55,865 bases of DNA from Oscillatoriales cyanobacterium RM2_1_1 (GTDB lineage Bacteria > Cyanobacteriota > Cyanobacteriia > Cyanobacteriales > Microcoleaceae). Shown piece after piece: positions 47,895-55,865 of this stretch. Each line of letters begins with the position of its first letter. The stretch's first letter is position 1. The stretch spans positions 1 through 55,865 of the forward strand of contig JAAURB010000024.1 of NCBI GenBank assembly GCA_012033335.1, read 5' to 3'. The notes under the pieces were generated by a model, which saw only the letters and a list, made by a program, of their open reading frames with translations, was not told the origin of the DNA and did not search any database. Both the position numbers and the translations under genes were made by a program.

Positions 47895-48812
47895 TTAGAG
47901 GCGTGCACACCATTGGCTCACCGCCTGGACAAATTCCACAGGGGACTCATAGGGCAAAACATTCCGGCCCGGCAGTATCTCACAGGTCGCATTGCCCCAG
48001 CCCTGACTATAGGCTCGACAGCGATCTGGGGGGGCTTCTGTCAAGCCACTGCGACTAATACTGGAGGCGCGATCGCCAAAGATTACCAGAGTCGGTTGGG
48101 CAATTCCTGCCATATCAGCTCCATAGTTCTGCCGCCAAAATCCAGCCAGAAACGAAAATACAGCATAGCGGCTTTCGGACCGAACTGCTCCACGCTCCAA
48201 CATATTGAGCCATTGGGCATCAACAGCGGCTGAGTCGGCAAAAAGCTGGCGAATTGAAAACGATTCAACAAATTTCCGGCGGCGGGCATATTGCCAGAAT
48301 AATTGGCCCACTGGAGCCGCAAAAAATAAATTCCACAATGCCCGTTGGCGGTTCAGGGGAGCAGCTTCGGTCATGACTCTCCAGGCTGGGGGCCCAGAGA
48401 GAATAATGCCTTTGACCCAATCAGACTGTTGGGCTGGAAGTTGCTGCATCAACCGAATTGCAACCGGTAATAAAGCCCCCTGCACCACTAGAATCACAGG
48501 TTGCTGAATCACCGTTTGGATTAAAACCAGTAACTGGGCCGCCCAATCCTCAGGATAATAGGCCACTTGGGGCATCGTGCTCTCCCCACAGCCTAACAAA
48601 TCGGGACTGTAGATTGGATTTCTGGCCCCTTGCCCCTGCCATTGTTCGCAGAAGCGATGCCAGAACTCCCGGGACAATCCCACCCCAATGGGATGAATCA
48701 GCAATAGGGGAGTTTGGGAGGCTTCTCCGGGGTAAAATTCGTAGGCACAACGATAGCGCTGCCAGGTATAAAAGTCGGCTTGGGGCGGGGTAAACGTCAG
48801 GGTCGGGGTCAT
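47895..48812 (-). CDS. alpha/beta-hydrolase fold protein lacking catalytic residues
   Basis: 305 residues of alpha/beta-hydrolase shape: PLLLIHPIGVGLSREFW (oxyanion hole region), DLLGCGES, and a nucleophile-elbow position reading VVQGALLP where Gly-x-Ser-x-Gly is expected; the Ser is replaced. The late Asp is kept in VIFGDRASS, but the expected catalytic His reads GRNVLPYES. Two of three triad residues are thus missing, which suggests a binding or scaffold protein rather than an enzyme. Convergent with ribBA, 51 bases apart. Confidence 0.8.
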   Translation of the reverse strand: MTPTLTFTPPQADFYTWQRYRCAYEFYPGEASQTPLLLIHPIGVGLSREFWHRFCEQWQGQGARNPIYSPDLLGCGESTMPQVAYYPEDWAAQLLVLIQTVIQQPVILVVQGALLPVAIRLMQQLPAQQSDWVKGIILSGPPAWRVMTEAAPLNRQRALWNLFFAAPVGQLFWQYARRRKFVESFSIRQLFADSAAVDAQWLNMLERGAVRSESRYAVFSFLAGFWRQNYGADMAGIAQPTLVIFGDRASSISRSGLTEAPPDRCRAYSQGWGNATCEILPGRNVLPYESPVEFVQAVSQWCARL

Positions 48813-48834
48813 AGGGAAATCGCCAGGAGTAGGG

Positions 48835-49458
48835 TTATTCTTCTAAACCGCTCGTTTCTTGAGAGCCCCAGATCAAGAAATCAGCTTCTGAATCTGATGA
48901 ACTGATCGAATCCATCCCCAGTTCCTCCGGGTAAACCACAAAGGGTAACTGCGCTCCAATCAATCCCTGCTGGATGGCATCGGGGGTTGCAGGAAACAAG
49001 ACAAACAGGGGGTATAGCTTTTCGCCTTCTTGGGAGTAGATATCGCTGTAATGATGGGGCATCACCCAGTCATAGCCCCGATCCAGCCAGATCTGGGTCA
49101 ATCGCCAACGGCTCAACAAGTCAGAAAAAGTTTCATGAGGGCGGTAAATATAGATAAAAATTTCACCGCCGACCTTGACCTTCCATTCTGGATCGCACAG
49201 CAAAACACTCAGATCACAGGGTAAACAAACCGCTTGCCCTGCTGCAATGCTAACCCCTGATTTACCAGAAGCGGCTACACTGTCCCGCAACCGCACAATA
49301 GGTAAAGGAATTGTGATCAGGCTTTCTGCCGGACGACGCAGACTCGGCAACATTTCTAGGTAAGGCCGATGCTGTCTGAGGAGGGCGATCGCCGCCTCAG
49401 GATTGCAATATCGAGTCAGTAGGGCTTCATAGTGGGAGGACTGAACTGGCATTTTCAA
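48835..49458 (-). CDS. conserved hypothetical protein
   Basis: 207 residues, soluble, with an acidic C-terminus (SSSDSEADFL). Visible segments include EAAIALLRQHRPYLEML, VRLRDSVAAS and RWRLTQIWLDRGYDWVMPHH. No signal peptide or membrane helix. I do not recognise a named family, though its length and composition look like a real cyanobacterial gene. Lies 22 bases upstream of the hydrolase-like gene on the same strand and might be in one operon with it. Confidence 0.6.
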   Translation of the reverse strand: MKMPVQSSHYEALLTRYCNPEAAIALLRQHRPYLEMLPSLRRPAESLITIPLPIVRLRDSVAASGKSGVSIAAGQAVCLPCDLSVLLCDPEWKVKVGGEIFIYIYRPHETFSDLLSRWRLTQIWLDRGYDWVMPHHYSDIYSQEGEKLYPLFVLFPATPDAIQQGLIGAQLPFVVYPEELGMDSISSSDSEADFLIWGSQETSGLEE

Positions 49459-49508
49459 TCAATTTGAAATCAAGTTGAAATAATTTGAATCTAGAGAGTT
49501 TCAGTGGA

Positions 49509-50645
49509 TTAGCCCAGGTCTTGAAACACCTTAAACATGGGCAGATACATCGAGAGCAACACTGAGGCAACAATCCCCCCGACCACCAGAATCATTAGAG
49601 GTTCCAGGGCGCTGGTTAAGCTTTTTACTGCCTCTTCCACTTCGGTCTCATAAAAAGCCCCCACCTTCATCAACATTTTGTCCAGTTCCCCGGATTCTTC
49701 CCCAATGGCAATCATCTGAATCGCCAGGGCCGGAAAGACTTCTTTTTCCGCCAGGGCCGTACTGATCAATCCCCCCTGTTGAATATTTACCCGGGCATTC
49801 TCAATCGCATCAGCAATAGTCTGGTTGCCAGCCACATCCCGCACAATCTCCATGGAACTCATGATCGGTACCCCAGAACGGGTCAAGCTCCCAAAGATAA
49901 CACAGAAGCGAGCCACAGCAGATTTTTCAATCAGCGGGCCAAACAATGGTAACTTCAGGTAAATCCGATCCATGATCCGTTTGCCAGCGGGGGTTTTATA
50001 AAAAGCCTGGTAGGCTAAGAAAGCCCCAATCAGACTCAAAACCGTTAAAACCTGAGGAATGGGCGGTTGCTGAGTACAGAACTTGCTGATTCCTAGCATG
50101 AACACCGTAAAGGCAGGCAGCTCTGTCCCGATCTCCTCGAAGATTTTGGCAAAAGTCGGGAGTAAAAATGTCGTCATCCCAAAAAACACGGCGATCGCAA
50201 TGAACATCACCGTTTTGGGATAGGACATAGCGGACTTGATTTCGCTTTGGGTCTTGTGGTTTTTTTCCATCATGACCGCCAAACGCTCTAGCACCTCATC
50301 GAGTACCCCCCCGGTTTCCCCGGCTGCTACCATACTGGTGAAGAGCTTGTCAAATACAGTGGGGAACTTCTTCATTGAGTCAGATAGGGCTCCCCCTTCT
50401 TCCACGTCTGCTCGAATTTTGGTCAGTGCTTGCTTGAGTCTGGCATTGCTGCACTGCTCTGAGAGAATGCTCAAACAGCGGGCCATAGCAATCCCCGCAT
50501 TAAACATGGCCGCGAACTGACGGGCAAAGATGGCCAAATCTTTAACACCAATACTGGAGAGGGCAACGTTTAAGTTTTCCTCAAGTTTTTTGAAATCAAA
50601 CTTTTCGTCTCGGGATTTGGTTCTTAGAATTCTGCTGGTTGTCAT
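49509..50645 (-). CDS. pilC: type IV pilus inner-membrane platform protein PilC
   Basis: 378 residues in two repeated halves, each with the GspF/PilC pattern: FARQFAAMFNAGIAMARCLSIL and AAGETGGVLDEVL in the first, FCVIFGSLTRSGVPIMSSME and IGEESGELDKML in the second. Membrane helices occur near 150, 190 and at the C-terminus (LEPLMILVVGGIVASVLLSM). It anchors PilB/PilT for pilus assembly and retraction. The N-terminus is 25-30 residues shorter than usual; upstream, a different frame reads AETVLTELGLKP right before the ATG, so another frame break is possible. Confidence 0.92.
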   Translation of the reverse strand: MTTSRILRTKSRDEKFDFKKLEENLNVALSSIGVKDLAIFARQFAAMFNAGIAMARCLSILSEQCSNARLKQALTKIRADVEEGGALSDSMKKFPTVFDKLFTSMVAAGETGGVLDEVLERLAVMMEKNHKTQSEIKSAMSYPKTVMFIAIAVFFGMTTFLLPTFAKIFEEIGTELPAFTVFMLGISKFCTQQPPIPQVLTVLSLIGAFLAYQAFYKTPAGKRIMDRIYLKLPLFGPLIEKSAVARFCVIFGSLTRSGVPIMSSMEIVRDVAGNQTIADAIENARVNIQQGGLISTALAEKEVFPALAIQMIAIGEESGELDKMLMKVGAFYETEVEEAVKSLTSALEPLMILVVGGIVASVLLSMYLPMFKVFQDLG

Positions 50646-50782
50646 GGTTTTAACCCTAGTTCTGTTAATACTGTCTCAGCTCGGTTCTGTCAATTGTTCA
50701 GCCGCTATTCACTCTCTGAACGCCATTTTAAATTTTTCAGGCTTGTAGAATCAGTCCCATCCCGTTCAAAGTGCAATCTCAA

Positions 50783-50981
50783 GATTCAGGTCTTGGAGTT
50801 TAGTTCGTGGAATTCAATTCTCGCAACTCAATTCTGACAATTTAGCTCTTGCAATTCAATTTTTGTAATTTAACCTTCACTCAACTCTCAAGATTCAGTT
50901 CTTAAAGTTTAGCCCTCGGATTTGACTCTCAGAACTCGATAATTTAACACTGGCAATTCAACATTGGCAATTCGGCACTGG
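50783..50981 (+). repeat. degenerate 14-bp tandem repeat array
   Basis: Units such as AATTCAATTCTCGC, AACTCAATTCTGAC, AATTTAGCTCTTGC, AATTCAATTTTTGT and AATTTAACCTTCAC are consecutive at 50811-50880, and similar 13-14 base units continue on both sides (50783-50810 and 50892-50981). About 13 units in all, roughly matching AATTCAANTCTTGC. It fills half of the 414-base gap between pilT and pilC, which carries no gene. Confidence 0.85.
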
Positions 50982-51059
50982 ATCGCCAGAGGAACTTGAG
51001 AAGAAGCATTTAAAAAATTCCCTGGATTCTTCCTAAGTTCCAAATAACTAATTCAATTC

Positions 51060-52166
51060 CTAGCGAGCTGCAACCTTCTGAGCCTTGCCTCCCTTCGGTG
51101 CTGGGCCAATCAAACGCTCTAACTCATCGGGTCTAGATGACTTGGTCATGGCCGCCTCCCAGGAGACTTTTCCTTCCTGATAAAGTTTGGCCAGGGACAT
51201 CTCCATAGTTTGCATCCCCAACTTTGCCCCCATTTGGATCTGAGAATAGATCTGGGCGCTTTTTCCTTCCCGGATCAGGTTCCCCATGGCTGGGGTATTG
51301 AGCATAATTTCTTGAGCTGCACACCGTCCGCCCCCGATGGTCTGCACCAGGTTCTGGCTACAAACTCCGACCAGGGAGCCAGAGAGCTGAGCTCGAATCT
51401 GAGGCTGCTGAATCGGCGGAAATACATCCAGAATCCGGTCAACGGTGGAGGAAGCTGAGTTAGTATGGAGAGTACCAAAAACCAGGTGACCCGTTTCCGC
51501 CGCCGAAATTGCTAGGGCAATGGTTTCTAAGTCCCGCATTTCTCCCACCAGAATAATATCAGGGTCTTCCCGCAGGGCCGCTCTCAAGGCATTGGCAAAA
51601 CTCTTAGTATCTTCCCCTTTCTGCCGCTGGTGAAACAGGCTTTTGATGTTGGGAAAAACATACTCGATTGGATCTTCAACGGTCAGGATATGTTCTGAGC
51701 GAGTCCGGTTGATTAAATCCAGTAGAGCCGCCAGGGTCGTGGTTTTTCCTGATCCAGTTTGACCCGTCACCAGCACCAAGCCCCGAGGACGCTCGGTCAT
51801 GTCTCGAATGGTTTGGAGAATTCCTAACTTATCAGCGTTGGGGATTTTAGAGGCTAGGGCCCGGAGACAAGCGGCCCAACAGCCCCGTTCTCGATAGACA
51901 TTTACCCGAAAGCGGGCCAATCCTTTAACGCCATAGGCACAATCCAATTCCCATTCCTGTTCCAGTTGCTTGCGCTGCATATTATTGAGCATCTGGAAAA
52001 TCAGAACCTGCACCTCTTCGGGAGAGAGCAATTCCCCAAACTGAGGCTGAGGGGAAAGTTTTCCATTGACCCGAAAGAAAATCGGAGCTCCTGCTTGAAT
52101 GTGCATATCAGAGCCCCCTTGTTCTACCAGGGACTCCATAATATCTTCGATCATCCAGCTTGCCAT
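51060..52166 (-). CDS. pilT: type IV pilus retraction ATPase PilT
   Basis: 368 residues. PilT/VirB11-type ATPase: SDMHIQAGAPIFFRVNGKL at the N-terminus, Walker A GQTGSGKTTTLAAL, Asp box TVEDPIEYVFP, Walker B DPDIILVGEMRDLET and the His box GHLVFGTLHTNSA. The C-terminal AIRNLIRE-type stretch reads GNLIREGKSAQIYSQIQ. It powers pilus retraction for twitching motility and DNA uptake. Placed between pilB (101 bases) and pilC (414 bases with a repeat array), the standard pilBTC order. Confidence 0.94.
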   Translation of the reverse strand: MASWMIEDIMESLVEQGGSDMHIQAGAPIFFRVNGKLSPQPQFGELLSPEEVQVLIFQMLNNMQRKQLEQEWELDCAYGVKGLARFRVNVYRERGCWAACLRALASKIPNADKLGILQTIRDMTERPRGLVLVTGQTGSGKTTTLAALLDLINRTRSEHILTVEDPIEYVFPNIKSLFHQRQKGEDTKSFANALRAALREDPDIILVGEMRDLETIALAISAAETGHLVFGTLHTNSASSTVDRILDVFPPIQQPQIRAQLSGSLVGVCSQNLVQTIGGGRCAAQEIMLNTPAMGNLIREGKSAQIYSQIQMGAKLGMQTMEMSLAKLYQEGKVSWEAAMTKSSRPDELERLIGPAPKGGKAQKVAAR

Positions 52167-52267
52167 TTGCTTAATCCTCCATCAGATATTTTTGAGTTAG
52201 TCTTTAAACAAGATTTTAACGAACCTATTTCAGTGAACCTATTCAATCAACCTGACAAACCCCCCTA

Positions 52268-54291
52268 TTACCCGTGAGCTTCTTCATATTCGGCAAATCG
52301 AGGGGTCATACAGTAAGGACAATCCCGCCATTCTGGCTTGAGCTCCGCATTACACACCCGACAAATCAGGTTTTGCTTGGCCAGTCGTTTCATCTCAGCC
52401 TCTAAACCAGAGTCAGTAAATGTAACCCGATCAACCTCATCAAACGTAGTATGCCCATCTCGCACCAATTGCAAACTATAGGACAACAAAGTTTTCATGC
52501 CCTCCTCCACTGCCGCCTCTTTAAGTTGCTCTGTGGGAGCCCCCTGGGTGACCAATCCCTGAATTCGCTCCGTCACTTTCAGAAACTCATAAACCCCAAT
52601 CCGTCCCTTGTAGCCTAGCCCCCCACATTTCTTGCAGAGGTCTCCCCGATCCGAGAGCTCTTTTCGCTGCTCCATCGGAATTACATTCGCCAGATAGAAG
52701 GTGAAATCCTCTTCCTGGTTGATGGAGAGCCCATAGCGGGAGAAGTCCTCCACCGTAGGCATATAGGGAATCCGACAGTCTGTACAGACTTTTCGCATCA
52801 AGCGCTGGGCCAGAATTCCTAGCAGGGCAGCAGAAACCATAAAAGGCTCAACCCCCATCTCATCCAAGCGAGCGATCGCCCCCGCCGCATCATTAGTATG
52901 GAGGGTGGTCAATACCAGGTGTCCTGTCAAGGCCGCTTCAATAGCAGTTTTTGCAGTTTCCAGGTCGCGGGTTTCTCCCACCAGCAGCACATCAGGGTCT
53001 TGCCGCAGAAATGCCCGCAGAATCCTTGAAAAGGTCAGATCCTTCTCGCGGATCACCTGACATTGAGTAATCCCAGGGAGGGCATACTCGATTGGATCTT
53101 CAGCCGTACTGATATTGACCGCTGGATCATTGCGTTCGGCCAGAATCGAATACAGAGACGTTGATTTTCCTGAACCCGTAGGCCCCGTGACCAGAATTAG
53201 CCCAAAGGGACGGGCCGCCGTTTCTCGAACGAGAGCCAGGGTTTCCTCGTCTGTAATCAACTTGTCGAGCCCAATTGGGTAGAAGAACTGTCTAGAATCC
53301 GCAGGACGATTTTCTCTCCGTAGCGACTGGGCAGGCTGTTTACCCGGAAATCCACAGTTCTGCCTTTGAATCGTCGGCGAATCCGCCCATCTTGAGCCTG
53401 GCGGCGTTCAGCAATGTCCAATTCAGCTAGAATCTTGAAGCGGGAGGTGATCGCTGGAACCACCTTCTTCGGAAAGCGGAAATACTCCTGCAGGACTCCA
53501 TCTTTGCGCATCCGGATCCGCATTTCATGTTCTTGAGGCTCAACATGAATGTCGGAAACCCCCTCTGATAAAGCCTTGGCTAGGACAATATTGACCGCTT
53601 TAATCACAGGGGCCGTTTCAGCCTGATCAATTTCATCGGCCAAATCGAGACCGGCAGACTCTTCAATTTCCTCCAGCTCAGCCGCCTCAAATTCCGCTGC
53701 GCCGAATTGCAACTTTTCCTGTTCTCGTTTAGAAGCCTCGACCTGTTTGCGCTTTACATCTTCATCACTATAGGCTGAGATCAGCTTGTCATAGTCTCCC
53801 TGGGTGATCACTCGCCGCTGCAAGGCCCAACCCTTGGGTCGAAGAATTTGGTTTTTCAGCTCATCGAGGGCACTCAGGTTATCGGGAGTCACCATGGCGA
53901 TCAACACTGTGGGGATACCCCGGTCATCGATAGTCTGCACTGGAATGAATCGATGACGTTTACAGGTCTCGATGGAGGTTTCCAGAGTATTGATCATCTG
54001 ACGGAGTTCTTCTACTGAAATCTGGTCAATTTCCAGATCAAACGCTTCAACTCCATAGATAATCTTCTGCTCAAATAGCTGCTGTTTCTTGTACTGACGG
54101 GCTAGCTCTGGGGGGAGCGGTTTACCCGTCAGGGATTCTAATGCTTCTGTCAGGGATTTCCCCGACTTGCGAGCATTGAGCGCTTGTTGAAGCTGCTCGG
54201 GGCTGATGTAACCCGCTTGAATCAGTTGGTTACAGAATGGTGTGGTGCTTTGAGCCACGAGGGCAGTTCTTCGCCGAGATGAATCTGTCAT
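52268..54291 (-). pseudogene. pilB: type IV pilus extension ATPase PilB, frameshifted
   Basis: First frame (54291 to 53257): N-terminal T2SSE-type domain (LIQAGYISPEQLQQALNARK), then SDIHVEPQEHEMRIRMRKDG and LPSRYGEKIVLRILD, ending GSTS. Second frame (53260 on): ITDEETLALVRETAARPFG, Walker A VTGPTGSGKSTSL, AEDPIEYALPGITQ, LVGETRDLETA, HLVLTTLHTNDAAGA and a tetracysteine zinc motif (CTDC ... CKKC). One more base in the GGG run near 53270-53272 gives LGLDKLITDEE and one protein of about 674 residues, the normal PilB size. Both halves are fully conserved, so sequence error is likely; otherwise pilus extension is lost. Confidence 0.93.
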
Positions 54292-54488
54292 AGCTGGAGG
54301 TTAAAATCTCTAGTAAATATTAAGGTTCTAAGGGAAGAGCGAAAGTGTTCCAGAGCAAGACCCGAGACTTCAGAATCTAAAACTAAACTTGCACACCACA
54401 TCCGAATGTGCCTATTTTAACCCTACCTTTGCATTCCCGGAGGAGGGTGCGGTTAAAGTGCTGTTTCGGGGGGTTGGGTTGAATTCGA

Positions 54489-54494
54489 TATAAT
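54489..54494 (+). promoter_or_regulatory. possible -10 element for grpE
   Basis: A perfect TATAAT stands 176 bases before the grpE start, in the intergenic region between divergent pilB and grpE. No good -35 hexamer is seen. No CIRCE-like inverted repeat was found here. Confidence 0.35.
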
Positions 54495-54669
54495 ATTCTA
54501 GTATAGAACAAGTGATAGGCGAACTCATCATATGGTGCTGGTCGTCTGGCACTAGTCAGACTACTGAACCGGTAACTACTGAACTGATAATTGACTAAAT
54601 CGATTGACTCTAACGATTGACCCTGAGATTGATAGGAGTCAGGTTCTCATAGTTTGTTATGGTGTTAGG

Positions 54670-55419
54670 ATGAATCAAGATCATCAAGATGATATGAATC
54701 CCAATTCAATGGCTGAAACATCTAGTGCTAATCCTAACCTGGAGGGTGACCCATCAAGCTTTAACCCCCAGGAAGTTCAATCTATTGAGCCGGAGGTGAT
54801 TGTGGAGACTTCTAACTTCCCATCGGCAAATTGGTCTGAAAGTGGAGGAGAGGTTGCTGATGAAGCCCAGGATGGCGAGATCCAGACAGAATCTGCGGCG
54901 ATCGCCCAGGCCAATTCGGCGTTGGCAGCTCAGTTAGAAGACGTTAACGGCCAATACCGTCGGTTGGCGGCGGATTTCGAGAATTTCCGTAAGCGTTCTC
55001 AGAAAGAGAAAGAGGAATTGGAGGAACGGATTAAGGGTGCTGCACTTCAGAAACTTCTCCCGGTTGTAGATAGCTTTGAGCGGGCTCGCTCCCATATCAA
55101 GCCTGATAGCGAAGGGGAAATGGCCATTCATAAGAGCTACCAGGGGGTCTACAAACAGATGGTAGATTGCTTAAAGCAGGCTGGCGTTTCAGTGATGCGG
55201 CCTGAGGGAGAGCTGTTTGATCCGAATCTTCATGAAGCCGTTATGCGAGAACCAACGGATCAGTATCCTGAGGGTACAGTGATTGAAGAGTTGGTGCGAG
55301 GCTATATCATGGGAGATCGGGTACTGCGGCACGCCATGGTCAAAGTTGCCGCCCCCCCTGAAGACTCGACTGATTCTGGGCCAAGTGCATCTGACTCTGA
55401 GAGTTCCCCCGAAGATTAA
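54670..55419 (+). CDS. grpE: nucleotide exchange factor GrpE
   Basis: 249 residues from ATG 54670; the frame is open to TTG 54604 but that leader is not conserved. An acidic, disordered N-terminus (to about 95) precedes the long coiled coil with [21 protein letters not shown] and the beta-rich C-terminal head, [21 protein letters not shown] and [16 protein letters not shown]. GrpE releases ADP from DnaK and tunes it to heat. The usual dnaK partner is not within the remaining 445 bases, which are repeats; it may follow beyond the window. Divergent from pilB. Confidence 0.94.
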   Translation: MNQDHQDDMNPNSMAETSSANPNLEGDPSSFNPQEVQSIEPEVIVETSNFPSANWSESGGEVADEAQDGEIQTESAAIAQANSALAAQLEDVNGQYRRLAADFENFRKRSQKEKEELEERIKGAALQKLLPVVDSFERARSHIKPDSEGEMAIHKSYQGVYKQMVDCLKQAGVSVMRPEGELFDPNLHEAVMREPTDQYPEGTVIEELVRGYIMGDRVLRHAMVKVAAPPEDSTDSGPSASDSESSPED

Positions 55420-55640
55420 ACTTGTGGAACAGCCGTCTTAGCAGTTTCCCAGCAGGCAAGGTGTCTGCTCCACAGAACTTTTATCTGATTTGATGGTTTC
55501 CTAGCCTGAATGTTAAGCTTGTGAAACAGTCGAGACGACTGTTTCACAAGCAGGCAAGATGCCACAGGTTTCTTTCATCTGACTTGATGGTTTCCTAGCA
55601 GGCAAGGTGCTTGAACCACAGCAGGTTATGACAGTGATAA
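55420..55640. repeat. inverted/direct repeat cluster after grpE with perfect 15-bp hairpin
   Basis: CTTGTGAAACAGTCG at 55518-55532 pairs perfectly with CGACTGTTTCACAAG at 55536-55550 around AGA. The unit ATCTGAYTTGATGGTTTCCT with AGC after it occurs at 55483 and 55577 (94 bases apart). AGCAGGCAAGGTG and CAGGCAAGATGCC also recur. Likely a palindromic intergenic element; the hairpin is not followed by T, so it is not a standard terminator. Confidence 0.8.
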
Positions 55641-55731
55641 TTGGTGAGGATAAGCCTTACATCAAGGAGTAAACTCAAAAAAATCTTTTATCCTAACCTT
55701 GCAACGCACTAGTTTCTAACTCTCTCATCTC

Positions 55732-55800
55732 ACTAAGTAGCTAGGCACAATTAATTAGAAGATACATGTAGGGGGTTGAAGGGGGCAGTGCCCCCCTTCC
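55732..55800 (+). repeat. dispersed repeat family A, copy 2
   Basis: ACTAAGTAGCTAGGCACAAT, TAATTAGAAGATACATGTAG, GGGGTTGAAGGGGGCAGTGC. Nearly identical to the copy at 40421. The rest of the window's end has no gene. Confidence 0.85.
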
Positions 55801-55865
55801 TGCACATCGTCCCCAGCCCCCCCTTACCCTTCGTTTGATTTAATTAAATTTAACAACTAACTACC

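Noticed and set aside
48458-48793. Plus-strand frames across the alpha/beta-hydrolase gene
   Set aside because: Shadow frames; the minus strand has conserved hydrolase fold segments.

Overview
This window is a piece of a cyanobacterial chromosome. The evidence is phycobilisome linker ApcE, photosystem II PsbH and PsbN, the plastid/cyanobacterial ribosomal protein PSRP-3 (Ycf65), the response regulator RpaA, a GUN4-like protein, a fibrillin, many GCGATCGC (HIP1) octamers, and families such as DUF3747 that are typical of cyanobacteria. Gene content and the many intergenic repeats fit a filamentous or Leptolyngbya/Oscillatoria-like lineage, but I cannot name a genus. I saw no rRNA, tRNA, CRISPR array, prophage or intact transposon.

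Layout. 1-3.9 kb: HAD-like hydrolase (broken), PSRP-3, a TerB/Mo-nitrogenase-C-terminal protein, a GUN4-like gene (broken), speD. 4-9.5 kb: a SWIM zinc-finger protein with a large SNF2 helicase, then a fibrillin and a small conserved protein. 9.5-14.5 kb: pth, tatA, psbH/psbN, aroC, an MBL hydrolase and a DUF3747 exported protein. 14.6-20.5 kb: an acyltransferase, two glycosyltransferases in one operon, a periplasmic nucleotidase. 20.5-22.9 kb: thyX, dut and dCMP deaminase, which together make and convert dUMP to dTMP. 23-30.3 kb: a methyltransferase, apcE, an orphan PotB permease, and an ECF sigma / anti-sigma-like / Spy-like operon. 30.8-37.9 kb: an SPFH protein (broken), then the urea transporter operon urtABCDE (minus strand) behind a textbook NtcA-type promoter. 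38-49.5 kb: rpaA, arsR, a peroxiredoxin, a UbiA-like protein, an IS630 relic inside a truncated gene, a desaturase, a cytochrome c6-like protein, ribBA, and an alpha/beta-hydrolase that lacks its catalytic residues. 49.5-55.4 kb: pilC, pilT, pilB (broken) on the minus strand, and grpE divergent from them.

Two things stand out. First, five otherwise well conserved genes (HAD, GUN4-like, SPFH, urtB, pilB) are each broken by what looks like a single-base frame change, mostly in short homopolymers, with both halves still conserved. This points to sequence indels at least as much as to real gene decay. Second, the intergenic DNA is rich in repeats: a 48-bp triplicate that supplies the end of the fibrillin reading frame, a long degenerate 14-bp tandem array between pilC and pilT, several 12-13 bp tandem repeats, and two dispersed palindromic families with three to four copies each.

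The most interesting protein architecture is UrtD, the urea-transporter ATPase, with a C-terminal TerB-like domain of about 130 residues. I found no convincing wholly new multi-gene system; the SWIM-SNF2 pair and the UrtD-TerB fusion are the best candidates for under-described biology.
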